Source: Sphingomonas sp. PP-F2F-G114-C0414 (GTDB lineage: Bacteria; Pseudomonadota; Alphaproteobacteria; Sphingomonadales; Sphingomonadaceae). Taken from it: a stretch of DNA of 64,000 nt. The notes under the pieces were generated by a model. The model had not been told where the DNA came from. It saw only the letters and a program-made list of their open reading frames with translations, and did no database searches. Within the stretch, counting starts at the first letter, position 1; the number at the start of each line of letters is the position of its first letter. Both the position numbers and the translations under genes were made by a program. This document shows, piece after piece, positions 1 through 8,288 of the stretch. The DNA is taken from contig NZ_RCWT01000009.1 in assembly GCF_003688595.1 (NCBI RefSeq), forward strand, positions 124,001 to 188,000. The letters run 5' to 3'.

Positions 1-744
1 TCGTGGACGCCGTTCCTGTCGCTCGATCACGCGCATGCCGCCGGCGTCGCGCTCGCGACATTGCACCGGGCCGCACGCGGCTTCGATGCTTCAGCGCGGC
101 GGCGGCAACCGCTCGTCGCCAGCTTCACGATCCTTCCGGCGAGCGATCCGATGGCGGCGACCGAAGACTATCTCGCGGCGCGTCCCTCGATGGCGGCATT
201 TCTGGCGGATCGGGATTGGCAACGGCAGCTCGCACCGTTGTTCGCGACATTGGGCGACGGCCTGTCGACCCTGTTGGCCGAGCAGGCGCCGTTGTGGACG
301 CACAACGACTGGCATCCGTCCAACCTGCTCTGGGCGGCAGACGACAGCGTGGCGACGATCTTCGATTTCGGGCTCGCCGACCGGACCTGTGCGGTCCACG
401 ATATCGCGACCGCGATCGAACGGACCGCGATCCGCTGGCTCGACCTGGGACAAAGCGCAGATGACGCGATTGGCGATCCGGCAGCGGCGCGCGCGCTGCT
501 GGCAGGCTATGCCACGATCGCGCCGCTGAACCGTGCCGACCTGACCGCAATTCTGCGCCTCGTGCCGCTGGTCCATCTCGAGTTCGCGTTGTCGGAGATC
601 GACTACTTCACGAGCGTCGTCGCCGATCCTGCCTCCGCCGCGCTGGCGTGGGACGGCTATCTGATCGGCCATGCCGACTGGTTTCGCGCGGCTGCGGGGC
701 AGGGCTTCCTGCGGGCCATCGACGTCGCGGCGAACGACCGATGA
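1..744 (+). CDS. Phosphotransferase (APH/choline-kinase-like), 5' truncated
   Basis: The reading frame is open from the first base, so the N-terminus lies outside the window; about 247 residues are visible. The motif HNDWHPSNLLW is the catalytic loop (Brenner-type HxDxxxxN) of the aminoglycoside phosphotransferase/choline kinase family, and IFDFGLAD that follows is the metal-binding DFG-like segment. Family members phosphorylate small hydroxylated molecules with ATP in the cytoplasm. The stop codon overlaps the pnuC start by four bases (ATGA), so the two genes are very likely co-translated. This context suggests a kinase that traps a vitamin precursor brought in by PnuC, for example a nicotinamide riboside or thiamine kinase. 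The substrate is an inference; the family assignment is firm. Confidence 0.8.
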   Translation, partial: SWTPFLSLDHAHAAGVALATLHRAARGFDASARRRQPLVASFTILPASDPMAATEDYLAARPSMAAFLADRDWQRQLAPLFATLGDGLSTLLAEQAPLWTHNDWHPSNLLWAADDSVATIFDFGLADRTCAVHDIATAIERTAIRWLDLGQSADDAIGDPAAARALLAGYATIAPLNRADLTAILRLVPLVHLEFALSEIDYFTSVVADPASAALAWDGYLIGHADWFRAAAGQGFLRAIDVAANDR

Positions 745-1319
745 CGGCGCTCGAGATCGTCGCGGTTGTGGTCAGCTTCGCGGGAATCTGGCTGACCGCG
801 ACACGCCGGATGCTGTGCTGGCCGGTCAGCCTGGTCGCCTGCGCGCTGTATTTCAAACTGTTCCTCGACGTCCGGCTGTATGCCGACATGGTGCTCCAGG
901 CGCTGTTCGGCCTGGCCATCGTCTATGGCTGGATCGCCTGGACGAAGGGCCAGGACGACGCGGGCGAAGTCGTCGTCGCGCCGCTATGTCCAGGGCGATT
1001 GGCCGCGGGGCTGGCGGCCGGCGCGGTCGGTGCAATCGCGATCGGCTGGTTCACGAGCCGCTATACCGATGCGGCGCTGCCGTGGATGGATTCGGGTCTG
1101 ACCAGCTTCAGTCTGGTCGCGCAATATTGGACCGCGCGCCGCCACGCCGCCAGCTGGCTCCTGTGGATCGGGGTCGACAGCCTCTATGTCGGGATGTTCG
1201 TGTTCAAGGGGTTGCTGCCGACCGCGGGACTGTACGCGGCGATGATCGTGCTGGCGGTGATCGGCTATCGGCGTTGGCGCGCGGCGGGCCGTAAGGACGC
1301 CTCAATAGCCATAGCCTAA
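741..1319 (+). CDS. pnuC: PnuC-family vitamin (nicotinamide riboside/thiamine-type) transporter
   Basis: A 192-residue, very hydrophobic protein with about seven membrane segments. The segment YADMVLQALFGLAIVYGW matches the PnuC signature (YAD...LQ..F....YGW), and the C-terminal half has the second repeat with W and Y residues (WLLWIGVDSLYVGMF). PnuC proteins are facilitators in the inner membrane for unphosphorylated vitamin precursors, which are trapped by an intracellular kinase. The ATG start is fixed by the four-base overlap with the upstream phosphotransferase. The 3' end overlaps the convergent DUF4139 gene by 18 bases. Whether it carries nicotinamide riboside, thiamine or another vitamer cannot be decided from sequence alone; no riboswitch is visible because the operon's 5' end is missing. 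Confidence 0.85.
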   Translation: MTALEIVAVVVSFAGIWLTATRRMLCWPVSLVACALYFKLFLDVRLYADMVLQALFGLAIVYGWIAWTKGQDDAGEVVVAPLCPGRLAAGLAAGAVGAIAIGWFTSRYTDAALPWMDSGLTSFSLVAQYWTARRHAASWLLWIGVDSLYVGMFVFKGLLPTAGLYAAMIVLAVIGYRRWRAAGRKDASIAIA

Positions 1320-2840
1320 GGTCGCGGTTCCGTTCGCCGGCACGGTCGCTGTCCAGGTCTGGACGCCGTCGACGCGACGGAGCGCGGCGGTCGGCGCTTC
1401 GAACGCCTTCTGCCCGGCCCTGCCGATCCCGATCTCCACCGCGACGGGAAACGGGTTGGCGTTGCTCAGCGTGACGACGGCGTGGCCCGTGCGGTCACCG
1501 ACCTGACGCACCAGGACCCCCGGGCTCGTGCCTGCCGCTAGCGTGAAGCGCTGGCCGGTGGGGGTATCGACAGCGCGACCGAGGCCGATCAGTCCGCGCG
1601 CGCCGTCACGTTCGACGTATAACGCGGTCGAGCCGGCGGGGAGGGGCAGGCCGAGCCCGGCGCGCGTTTCGTTTTGCATGCGCAGTTCGATCCGGACCGG
1701 CGTCTCCGCGATCGTCTGGCCGGGAAATACCTGGCCGCGATAGCGCCGCTCGAACGGGACGTGGGTCCTGCTGAGCAAGGCGACCTGTTTCATCTGGTTC
1801 GCGGCGACCGTGACGGGCTCGGGTACGCGGTAAAGTTTCAGGTCGCCAAGGTCCTCCGGCGGGGGTGGCGGCGGCGGCGGAGGTGCTACCGGAGCTGGTG
1901 CAGCTCTCATCATCACCGGCGCTCCCATCAGCGATCCGGTCACGACGATGTCGTCGCGCTCGGGCGCATCTACGGTCTGGAGATCCGACGTCGTGGTTCC
2001 GAGCGGATAACAGTCGAGGCGGAGATGCGCGACGGCGGCGCGGTAGGCGCGGATCTCGCGGCGTTCGAGGCGACCCGCGATGACCTGGACATCGGCGTTC
2101 GCGAAGCTCTCCGCATTGCCGTTGGCGAGCGTCATCCACGCGAACAGATCGAGCGTGCGGCCATCGGCGGCGATCGTCGCGACATAGCTCGCCGCCCAGT
2201 CGAACTCGGACGCGAGATACGAGACGGTGACCGTCGCGATCGTCGCGCGCGGACTGCGGGTCGTCACGCTGAGCACGGGTTGCGCGGACAGACCCGCTGG
2301 AATCTTCGCGTACACCGGTCTTTCGGGAAGACCCGAACAGCCAAGAGCCTCGACGCCCTGCGCGGTCCGCACGACGACGCCGCTCGCCGGCCCGGCGACG
2401 ATCACCGCATCCTCGCTACGCACCGCGCCGGTTGCGCGCGACGTGCGGGTCAGCGTGACGTGGCGGCCGAGCGATCCGTCGATCAGCGCGGCCGGCGACA
2501 ACAGCCGCGCATCGCGGTTCTTCTCGACCGTGCCGCCGGGCAGTCCGGTGATGATCGCGCTGGCAGGGACGATCCCGCCCGCGACCCCTGCGAACGTCAC
2601 CACCGCTTCGCCCGCCGGCAGTCGTATCGTCCGGGTCTCGGTCACCACCGCGAAACCGCCGAGATACCGCAGATTCGGTGCCTGACCGCGCTCGCGCTGC
2701 GGGTTGCGATAGACCGTGACGGACACGTGCCGCGGGGGCGACGCGGCGACGGTCTTCGAGGTCGGTATGGCCGCTTGCGCCGTGACGGGCAAAACCGGAA
2801 CGCCGACCAGTATCGCCAGCAGGGCGACGACACCGCGCAT
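1302..2840 (-). CDS. Secreted DUF4139 domain protein (second of a tandem pair)
   Basis: 512 residues. The N-terminus MRGVVALLAILVGVPVLP followed by an AQA-like cleavage region is a Sec signal peptide, so the protein is periplasmic or outer-membrane associated. The body is the DUF4139 beta-rich fold: repeated beta strands and the segment LKLYRVPEPVTVAANQ followed by MKQVALL, the conserved core of that family. A proline run of nine residues (around residue 310) separates the halves. Its ATG shares one base with the stop of the upstream paralog (TGATG), so the two are translationally coupled. The biochemical role of DUF4139 proteins is not established. Many longer internal starts upstream in frame lie inside the neighbouring gene and were rejected because they have no signal peptide. 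Confidence 0.8.
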   Translation of the reverse strand: MRGVVALLAILVGVPVLPVTAQAAIPTSKTVAASPPRHVSVTVYRNPQRERGQAPNLRYLGGFAVVTETRTIRLPAGEAVVTFAGVAGGIVPASAIITGLPGGTVEKNRDARLLSPAALIDGSLGRHVTLTRTSRATGAVRSEDAVIVAGPASGVVVRTAQGVEALGCSGLPERPVYAKIPAGLSAQPVLSVTTRSPRATIATVTVSYLASEFDWAASYVATIAADGRTLDLFAWMTLANGNAESFANADVQVIAGRLERREIRAYRAAVAHLRLDCYPLGTTTSDLQTVDAPERDDIVVTGSLMGAPVMMRAAPAPVAPPPPPPPPPEDLGDLKLYRVPEPVTVAANQMKQVALLSRTHVPFERRYRGQVFPGQTIAETPVRIELRMQNETRAGLGLPLPAGSTALYVERDGARGLIGLGRAVDTPTGQRFTLAAGTSPGVLVRQVGDRTGHAVVTLSNANPFPVAVEIGIGRAGQKAFEAPTAALRRVDGVQTWTATVPANGTATLGYGY

Positions 2841-4258
2841 CAGTTGCGGGTGTCGAAGCTGGCCGTGACGACCGCAGTTCCGTTGGCGGGCACCGTGACA
2901 TGCCAGAGGGCGCTGTCCGCATTCTGGCGCTCGCTCTTCTGGCTCTCGGCCTGAACGCGCGTATCGGTCCACGACCAGTCGAGCCCCGCCTGGATCAGGT
3001 CGACCACGACCGGCTTCGCGCGCGCGTTGCTGAGCGTGTAGCGCATCGTCGTCCGCCAGTGATCTTCGGACAACCTGGTATGGGCTTCCACGACCGGCAG
3101 CACCTTCACGTCGAACGCGTCGCCGGTACGCAGGCTGATATCCGAGCCTTGCGGGGTATGCTCGATGCGGTTCTCGCCGGTGAACTGGGGCTGGCCGCGC
3201 TGATCGCGGACATAGACGCGGACCGTCCCCGCGGGCAGCGCATCGCCGAGGCCGCCGGCCGCCGAATTGGCGAACCGCAGCATGCTGCCCGCGCTTTGCG
3301 GTTCGGTCTGCGTGCCGAGCCAGGCGTTGCGATATTCGTAGCCCGCGCTGGCCTTCGCGCCTTTGACGTCGAGAAAGCTGACCTGCTTGGTCTGCTTGTC
3401 GGCGATCGTGGTGCGCTCCTTGAGCGGATAAAGGTAGAAATCGCCGAGCTGTTCGCGGTTCGCGCTTTCGGTGCCGGCGCGTCGCATAGGCGCAGGGCGG
3501 CGGTTGGGGCGGAAGGTCTGGTTGTCGTCGTCGGAGGCGACTTCGCCCGCGACGAGCAGCGTTTTGGCGCTGTCGAAGCTGGTGCCGGTCGCGTTGCGCA
3601 GCGTGATCCATCCCTGCACGTCGATCGTGCCGGTCTTGTCGTCGAACAGCGTCACATAGTCTGCCTGCCAGCCGAGCCCGCGCGTCAGGTACGACAGCGT
3701 CGCCAGCCGCGACCCGGCGCGGGTGCTCGCGAGCGTCACCGACAATGTCGGCCGCGCGCGCAAATTCGTCGGGATCTTGTCGAAGATCGCGCGCACCGGC
3801 AGGCCGTCGTCGCGCAGCACTTCGATATGGTCGGCGATCTGCAGCACCACGCCGCCGTTGACCGCGAGCACCTTCGCCCGCTCGCGCGTTTCGGCACCGG
3901 TCGCGGGATTGGTCCGGACGAGCGTGATCGTTTCGCCGACCGCCTTTTCCATCAGGCTCGACGGGGTCAGCAGGTCGTAATCGAAATTCTGTTCGACGAC
4001 GGTCGTGTCGGGCGCGCTCAGCGATACCGTTTCGGGGCGGATCGTCGCGCTGACGTCGGGGAAGGACTGGCGCGTGCGACCAGCCGGAAGATCAAGGCGC
4101 CGGATATCTTGGATGAGCGCGATATCGTTCGTGTAGATCGTCGCGGACACATCCCCCTGCGCCGACCCGCTGGCCGGCACCGGGGGATCGGATTGCGCGA
4201 TCGCGGACGCCGACGTCGAGACAGCCAGCAACAAGACTGCGATGCGTACCGTGACCAT
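2840..4258 (-). CDS. Secreted DUF4139 domain protein (first of a tandem pair)
   Basis: 472 residues starting MVTVRIAVLLLAVSTSASA, a clear Sec signal peptide, with the ribosome binding site AAAGGGGA seven bases upstream of the ATG. The DUF4139 core is visible as GDFYLYPLKERTTIADKQ followed by TKQVSFLDV, which aligns with the matching segment of the downstream paralog. The two genes overlap by one base and are probably an old tandem duplication. The gene is divergent from the TonB receptor at 4485, sharing a 226-bp regulatory region. Function is unknown; the location beside a phosphoinositide/phosphate operon is only suggestive. Confidence 0.8.
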   Translation of the reverse strand: MVTVRIAVLLLAVSTSASAIAQSDPPVPASGSAQGDVSATIYTNDIALIQDIRRLDLPAGRTRQSFPDVSATIRPETVSLSAPDTTVVEQNFDYDLLTPSSLMEKAVGETITLVRTNPATGAETRERAKVLAVNGGVVLQIADHIEVLRDDGLPVRAIFDKIPTNLRARPTLSVTLASTRAGSRLATLSYLTRGLGWQADYVTLFDDKTGTIDVQGWITLRNATGTSFDSAKTLLVAGEVASDDDNQTFRPNRRPAPMRRAGTESANREQLGDFYLYPLKERTTIADKQTKQVSFLDVKGAKASAGYEYRNAWLGTQTEPQSAGSMLRFANSAAGGLGDALPAGTVRVYVRDQRGQPQFTGENRIEHTPQGSDISLRTGDAFDVKVLPVVEAHTRLSEDHWRTTMRYTLSNARAKPVVVDLIQAGLDWSWTDTRVQAESQKSERQNADSALWHVTVPANGTAVVTASFDTRN

Positions 4259-4484
4259 GTGATCGTCCCCTTTGGCGGCAGCATGACGGAGCGGCGGGAC
4301 GACGACAATGGATAGCTTTGCCCAATGTCGGGAAACTGGTGCCGCGGTTCGACCGGATAAAATGTACGATCGGCCGAAACATTGCTGTGCGTAACGAGAC
4401 TGTAGCAAAGCCTTCGCGAAACTGACCCGGAACGGACCTAGTGGCGCCGGTGGTGGCACACTGGCCGCAGGGGACGTCATTTCA
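4259..4484. promoter_or_regulatory. Divergent intergenic region, DUF4139 pair / TonB receptor operon
   Basis: 226 bp between two divergent start codons, so it must hold promoters for both directions. It contains a purine-rich AGGGGA about 11 bases before the TonB receptor ATG, and AAAGGGGA before the DUF4139 ATG. Two CTGT words lie near 4386 and 4401 but at 15-bp spacing, which does not fit a PhoB box. No operator can be assigned with confidence. Confidence 0.4.
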
Positions 4485-7169
4485 ATGCGTAGTTTCAAAG
4501 GCCTGCTTCGGGCATCGGTTTCGCTCATCCTGGTCGCGGGTGCCGCTACGGCACAGGCGCAGACAGCACCAGCAGCGACGCAGGATCAGGCAGCGGTCGA
4601 TCCGCAGACGGGCACGACTGCTGGCAGCGACGACGCTGGCGAGATCGTCGTCACCGGTACCTATGCCCGCAGCCTGAAGGCGGCGACCGAGACCAAGCGC
4701 CGCGCCGACTACGGCGTCGACTCGATCAGCTCGACCGACATCGGCAAGTTCCCGACGCAGAACGTCGCCGAGGCGTTGCAGCTGGTGCCGGGCGTGACGA
4801 TCACGCGTCCTCGCGGCGAGGGGCTGTATGTCAGCGTTCGTGGCCTGGGGCCGCAGTTCCAGAGCACGTTGCTCAACGGCAGCACCGTCGCGCTGAACGA
4901 CCTGATCGAGAATGGCGGCGCGAACGGCCGCCAGTTCCGCTTCGAGATGCTGCCCGCCGAATTCACGTCGAGCATCGATGTCGTCAAGACGCCGACCGCG
5001 AACATGACCGAGGGTGCGCTGGGCGGTAATATCGACGTGAAGACGTTCCACCCGCTCGACGTCGGCACCAAGACGACGGTCAATCTGCGCGGCACCTATA
5101 CGAGCCAGACCGACAAGGTGAAGCCGAACGCGACGCTGATCACCAGCTTCGCGAATGCCGCCGGCACGTTCGGTATCCTCGCGGGCGCGCAATATTGGGC
5201 GAAGTCGGTCCGCAACGATCGCTTCATCAACTTCGGCTGGAACCTGGACAAGTTCACGTCGGCCGCCTCGGGCGGGCTACCCGCCGGGTTGTACACGCCG
5301 ACGCGGACCCGGCCGACGGTCGAGACCGAGGATCGCAAGCGGATCTCGGGCATGCTGTCCGCGCAGTGGAAGCCGAATGCGGAATTCGAGACGACGTTCG
5401 ACGTCCTCGCGACGCGGCTCGACGTCGCCTATGACGAGTTCGGTCTCGACGTGTATCCCGACGATTCCAGCGTGTCGGGGCACCGGCCGGTGATCGTGCC
5501 GTCCAGCGTGAAGCTCGACGGCGATACGGTGATCGCCGCGACGATCAACGACGTGCGGTTCATGGCCTCGCGCGAATACAGCCTCAACCGGCATGACCTG
5601 CTCAACATCGGTCTGCGCCAGACCTGGGACTCCGATGCATGGCACGCCTCGGGCGCGGTCAACTGGTCGAGCGCGCACAGCTATCACCCGAACTACGACG
5701 AGGGCACGGTGCGCAGCCGGGCGATGTTCTTCGCGCCGCTGACCTATGATGCGTCGGCCGGCTACAAGGCGATCCCGACCTTCACCACGCCGGTCGATCC
5801 GACCAACCCGGCGAACTATCAGCTGTACCAGTTCAACATCGCGCCGAAGAACAGCAAGGACTGGGATTTCTTCACGCGCGCCGATCTCGCGCATGATTTC
5901 GACGGTTTCATCACCAAGCTGGCGGCGGGCGGCGAGTATCACTGGCGCAAGCGCGACTATGCGCGGCGCGACTTCATCGTCAATCCGGCGCCCAACACCC
6001 CGTTGTCTAGCCTGGGGACGGGCGCGTACGAGCAGTTGCCGTACGACGATTTCCTGAAGGGCGTCCCCGGCAACACGCTGCGCAATTTCCTGGTGCCGGT
6101 GACGCAGGCCTATCTCGACAAATTCTTCACCCCCGCGGTGCAGGCATCGGCGTTGACCCCCGCGGATCTGCGCTCGTCGTTCGTCGTCACCGAGAAGGTG
6201 CTGGGCGCCTATGCGCGCGCCGATTACGGCTTCGATGCCGGAAGCGTGCCGGTCACCGGCAATATCGGCATCCGCTATGTCCATACCGATCAGGTCGCGA
6301 GCGGCACGTTGACGACGGGCAACGTCGCGACGCCGGGAAGCTTCCCCAAGACGTTCAACAACTGGCTGCCGAGCTTTAACCTGCGCGCCGAACTGACGCA
6401 CGACCTGGTCGGCCGTCTCGCCGCCAGCCGCGTGCTGACGCGCCCGAACGTCACCGACAGCGCGCCGCGCATCACCGTCTCGACCGACGCGCCGACCGCG
6501 AGCGGCGGCAATCCGCAGCTGGTGCCGTTCCTCGCGACGCAGTTCGACGGCTCGCTCGAATGGTATTTCAACCGTGCGGGGTCGCTGACGGGGGCGGTGT
6601 TCTACAAGGCGATGGACGACTACATCACGCAGCAGAACGTCAACATCGACATTCCCGGTCGCGGCACGGTGCTGCTGTCGACGCAGGTCAACGGCGGCGA
6701 TGCCAAGGTGTACGGCGTCGAGGCGGCGTACAACCAGGTCTTCACGTTCCTGCCCGCGCCGTTCGACGGGTTCGGCGTGCAGACCTCGTATACGCACACC
6801 TCGGTCAAGGCGAGCTACACCGCGGGCGCGCGACCGATCCGCGACGAGCTGATCGGACTGTCCAAGAACAGCTTCAACATCGTCGGGTTCTACGACAAGG
6901 GGCCGCTGTCGACGCGGCTGTCCTATGTGTGGCGCGACCGCTATCTGTCGGGCACCGGCAGCACGACGCAGGCGCCGGTCTACACCGCGCCGTTCGGGTC
7001 GCTCGACGGTAACATCTCGGTCAAGGCCAACGACTCGGTGACGTTCAGCTTAGAGGGGATCAACCTGTCGGGCGCGCATCTCTACACGTATAACGACGAC
7101 GAGAACCGCTTCGGCGAGATCAACTATTGGGGCCGGACGATCCTGTTCGGCGTGCGGGCGCAGTTCTGA
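4485..7169 (+). CDS. TonB-dependent outer membrane receptor (phosphoinositide/phosphate operon)
   Basis: 894 residues. An N-terminal signal peptide (MRSFKGLLRASVSLILVAGA, cleavage after AQA) precedes the energy-coupling box EIVVTGTYARS, the plug domain (VAEALQLVPGVTITRPRGEG, LYVSVRGLGPQFQSTLLNG) and a long 22-strand-type barrel that ends in the terminal aromatic residue F typical of outer membrane proteins. Such receptors take up substrates with TonB energy. The stop overlaps the start of a secreted phospholipase C by one base, and a secreted phosphatase follows, so the cargo may be inositol phosphate, inositol or another product of those enzymes; this is inference from context. Closest general class: the sphingomonad/Caulobacter receptors usually linked to carbohydrate uptake. 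Confidence 0.9.
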   Translation: MRSFKGLLRASVSLILVAGAATAQAQTAPAATQDQAAVDPQTGTTAGSDDAGEIVVTGTYARSLKAATETKRRADYGVDSISSTDIGKFPTQNVAEALQLVPGVTITRPRGEGLYVSVRGLGPQFQSTLLNGSTVALNDLIENGGANGRQFRFEMLPAEFTSSIDVVKTPTANMTEGALGGNIDVKTFHPLDVGTKTTVNLRGTYTSQTDKVKPNATLITSFANAAGTFGILAGAQYWAKSVRNDRFINFGWNLDKFTSAASGGLPAGLYTPTRTRPTVETEDRKRISGMLSAQWKPNAEFETTFDVLATRLDVAYDEFGLDVYPDDSSVSGHRPVIVPSSVKLDGDTVIAATINDVRFMASREYSLNRHDLLNIGLRQTWDSDAWHASGAVNWSSAHSYHPNYDEGTVRSRAMFFAPLTYDASAGYKAIPTFTTPVDPTNPANYQLYQFNIAPKNSKDWDFFTRADLAHDFDGFITKLAAGGEYHWRKRDYARRDFIVNPAPNTPLSSLGTGAYEQLPYDDFLKGVPGNTLRNFLVPVTQAYLDKFFTPAVQASALTPADLRSSFVVTEKVLGAYARADYGFDAGSVPVTGNIGIRYVHTDQVASGTLTTGNVATPGSFPKTFNNWLPSFNLRAELTHDLVGRLAASRVLTRPNVTDSAPRITVSTDAPTASGGNPQLVPFLATQFDGSLEWYFNRAGSLTGAVFYKAMDDYITQQNVNIDIPGRGTVLLSTQVNGGDAKVYGVEAAYNQVFTFLPAPFDGFGVQTSYTHTSVKASYTAGARPIRDELIGLSKNSFNIVGFYDKGPLSTRLSYVWRDRYLSGTGSTTQAPVYTAPFGSLDGNISVKANDSVTFSLEGINLSGAHLYTYNDDENRFGEINYWGRTILFGVRAQF

Positions 7170-8287
7170 TGCGCGCCCGTCATGCCATGCTCGCCGCGCT
7201 CGTCCTCGCCAGCGGCGTCGGTGCGCAGACCGCCCCTGCCGGTCAGACCGCCGAACCGCTGCGGATGAACGACATCCAGGTCGTCGGGTCGCACAACAGC
7301 TTCAAGGCGCAGATCCCAGCGGCGGTGATGGCCGCGCTGCGCCAGCGCGATCCGAAGACCGCCGCCGCGCTCGATTACTATCACCTGCCGCTGTCGGCGC
7401 AGCTCGACCACGGCTTGCGGCAGATCGAGATCGACATCTTCGCCGACCCCCAAGGCGGCCGGTATGCGAACCCCAAGGGCGAGCAGATCGCCAAAGCGGC
7501 CGGCGAGCAGACCGCGTTCGACCGCGCTGCGATGCTGCGGCCGGGCTACAAGTCGTTCCACGTTCCCGACATCGACTATATCTCGACCTGCGTGACGCTG
7601 CAGCGCTGCCTCGGCGAGGTGACCGCGTGGTCCCGCGCGCATCCGCGGCACCTGCCGATCATGATCACGATCAACGCCGCCGATACGCCGCAGTCGCCGT
7701 TGGTGACGGCGCCGTTGCCGCTCGACGACGCGACGTTGCTTGACTCGCTCGATCGCGAGATCCGCCAGGCGATACCGGGACGACGGCTGATCGTGCCCGA
7801 TGAGGTCCGCGGCGACGCGGCGACGCTGTCGGGCGCGGTGCGCGACCAGGGCTGGCCGACGCTGGAGGCTGCGCGGGGGCGGATCTACATCCTGTTCGAC
7901 GTGCGGCCTGCGGTGTCGAATGCGTACCGGACGGGCCATCCTTCGCTGCGCGGACGGGCGATGTTCGGCTGGTATCCCGACGGCGAGCCCGAGAGCGCGA
8001 TCCAGATCGTCCAGGACCCACTGGTCGACGGCGCGCGGATCCGCGATCTCGTCAAGGCGGGCGTGATCGTGCGGACGCGGACCGACGCCAACACCGTCGA
8101 GGCGCGGGCGCACGACCTGGCCAAGGCTAAGGCGGCGGCGGACAGCGGCGCGCAGGCGGTCAGCACCGATTATTATCCGGGCGCGCCCGATCCGGCGGGG
8201 CTGAAGTTCGCGGTGACGTTGCCCGGCGGCACGATGGCGCGGTGCAACCCGGTGCTGGTCACCACGCCTTGCAAGGTTGTGCCCTGA
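7169..8287 (+). CDS. Secreted Ca2+-dependent phosphoinositide-specific phospholipase C-like protein
   Basis: 372 residues; the N-terminus MRARHAMLAALVLASGVGAQ is a Sec signal peptide. The mature part begins with QVVGSHNSFK (His 42) and continues with LDHGLRQIEIDIFADP, the His and acidic metal-site motifs of the PI-PLC TIM-barrel family, in the bacterial branch described as Ca2+-dependent phosphoinositide phospholipase C. The predicted reaction is cleavage of phosphatidylinositol-type lipids or GPI-like anchors into diacylglycerol and inositol phosphate in the periplasm or outside the cell. The start is chosen because its ATG overlaps the receptor stop (TGATG); earlier in-frame starts would lie inside the receptor. 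A phosphatase follows after one base. Natural substrate unproven. Confidence 0.82.
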   Translation: MRARHAMLAALVLASGVGAQTAPAGQTAEPLRMNDIQVVGSHNSFKAQIPAAVMAALRQRDPKTAAALDYYHLPLSAQLDHGLRQIEIDIFADPQGGRYANPKGEQIAKAAGEQTAFDRAAMLRPGYKSFHVPDIDYISTCVTLQRCLGEVTAWSRAHPRHLPIMITINAADTPQSPLVTAPLPLDDATLLDSLDREIRQAIPGRRLIVPDEVRGDAATLSGAVRDQGWPTLEAARGRIYILFDVRPAVSNAYRTGHPSLRGRAMFGWYPDGEPESAIQIVQDPLVDGARIRDLVKAGVIVRTRTDANTVEARAHDLAKAKAAADSGAQAVSTDYYPGAPDPAGLKFAVTLPGGTMARCNPVLVTTPCKVVP

Positions 8288-8288
8288 C

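Noticed and set aside
4380..4410. Possible PhoB box upstream of the phosphoinositide operon
   Set aside because: Two CTGT words are present but separated by 15 bases rather than the 11-base period of a Pho box, and the rest of the consensus is absent.
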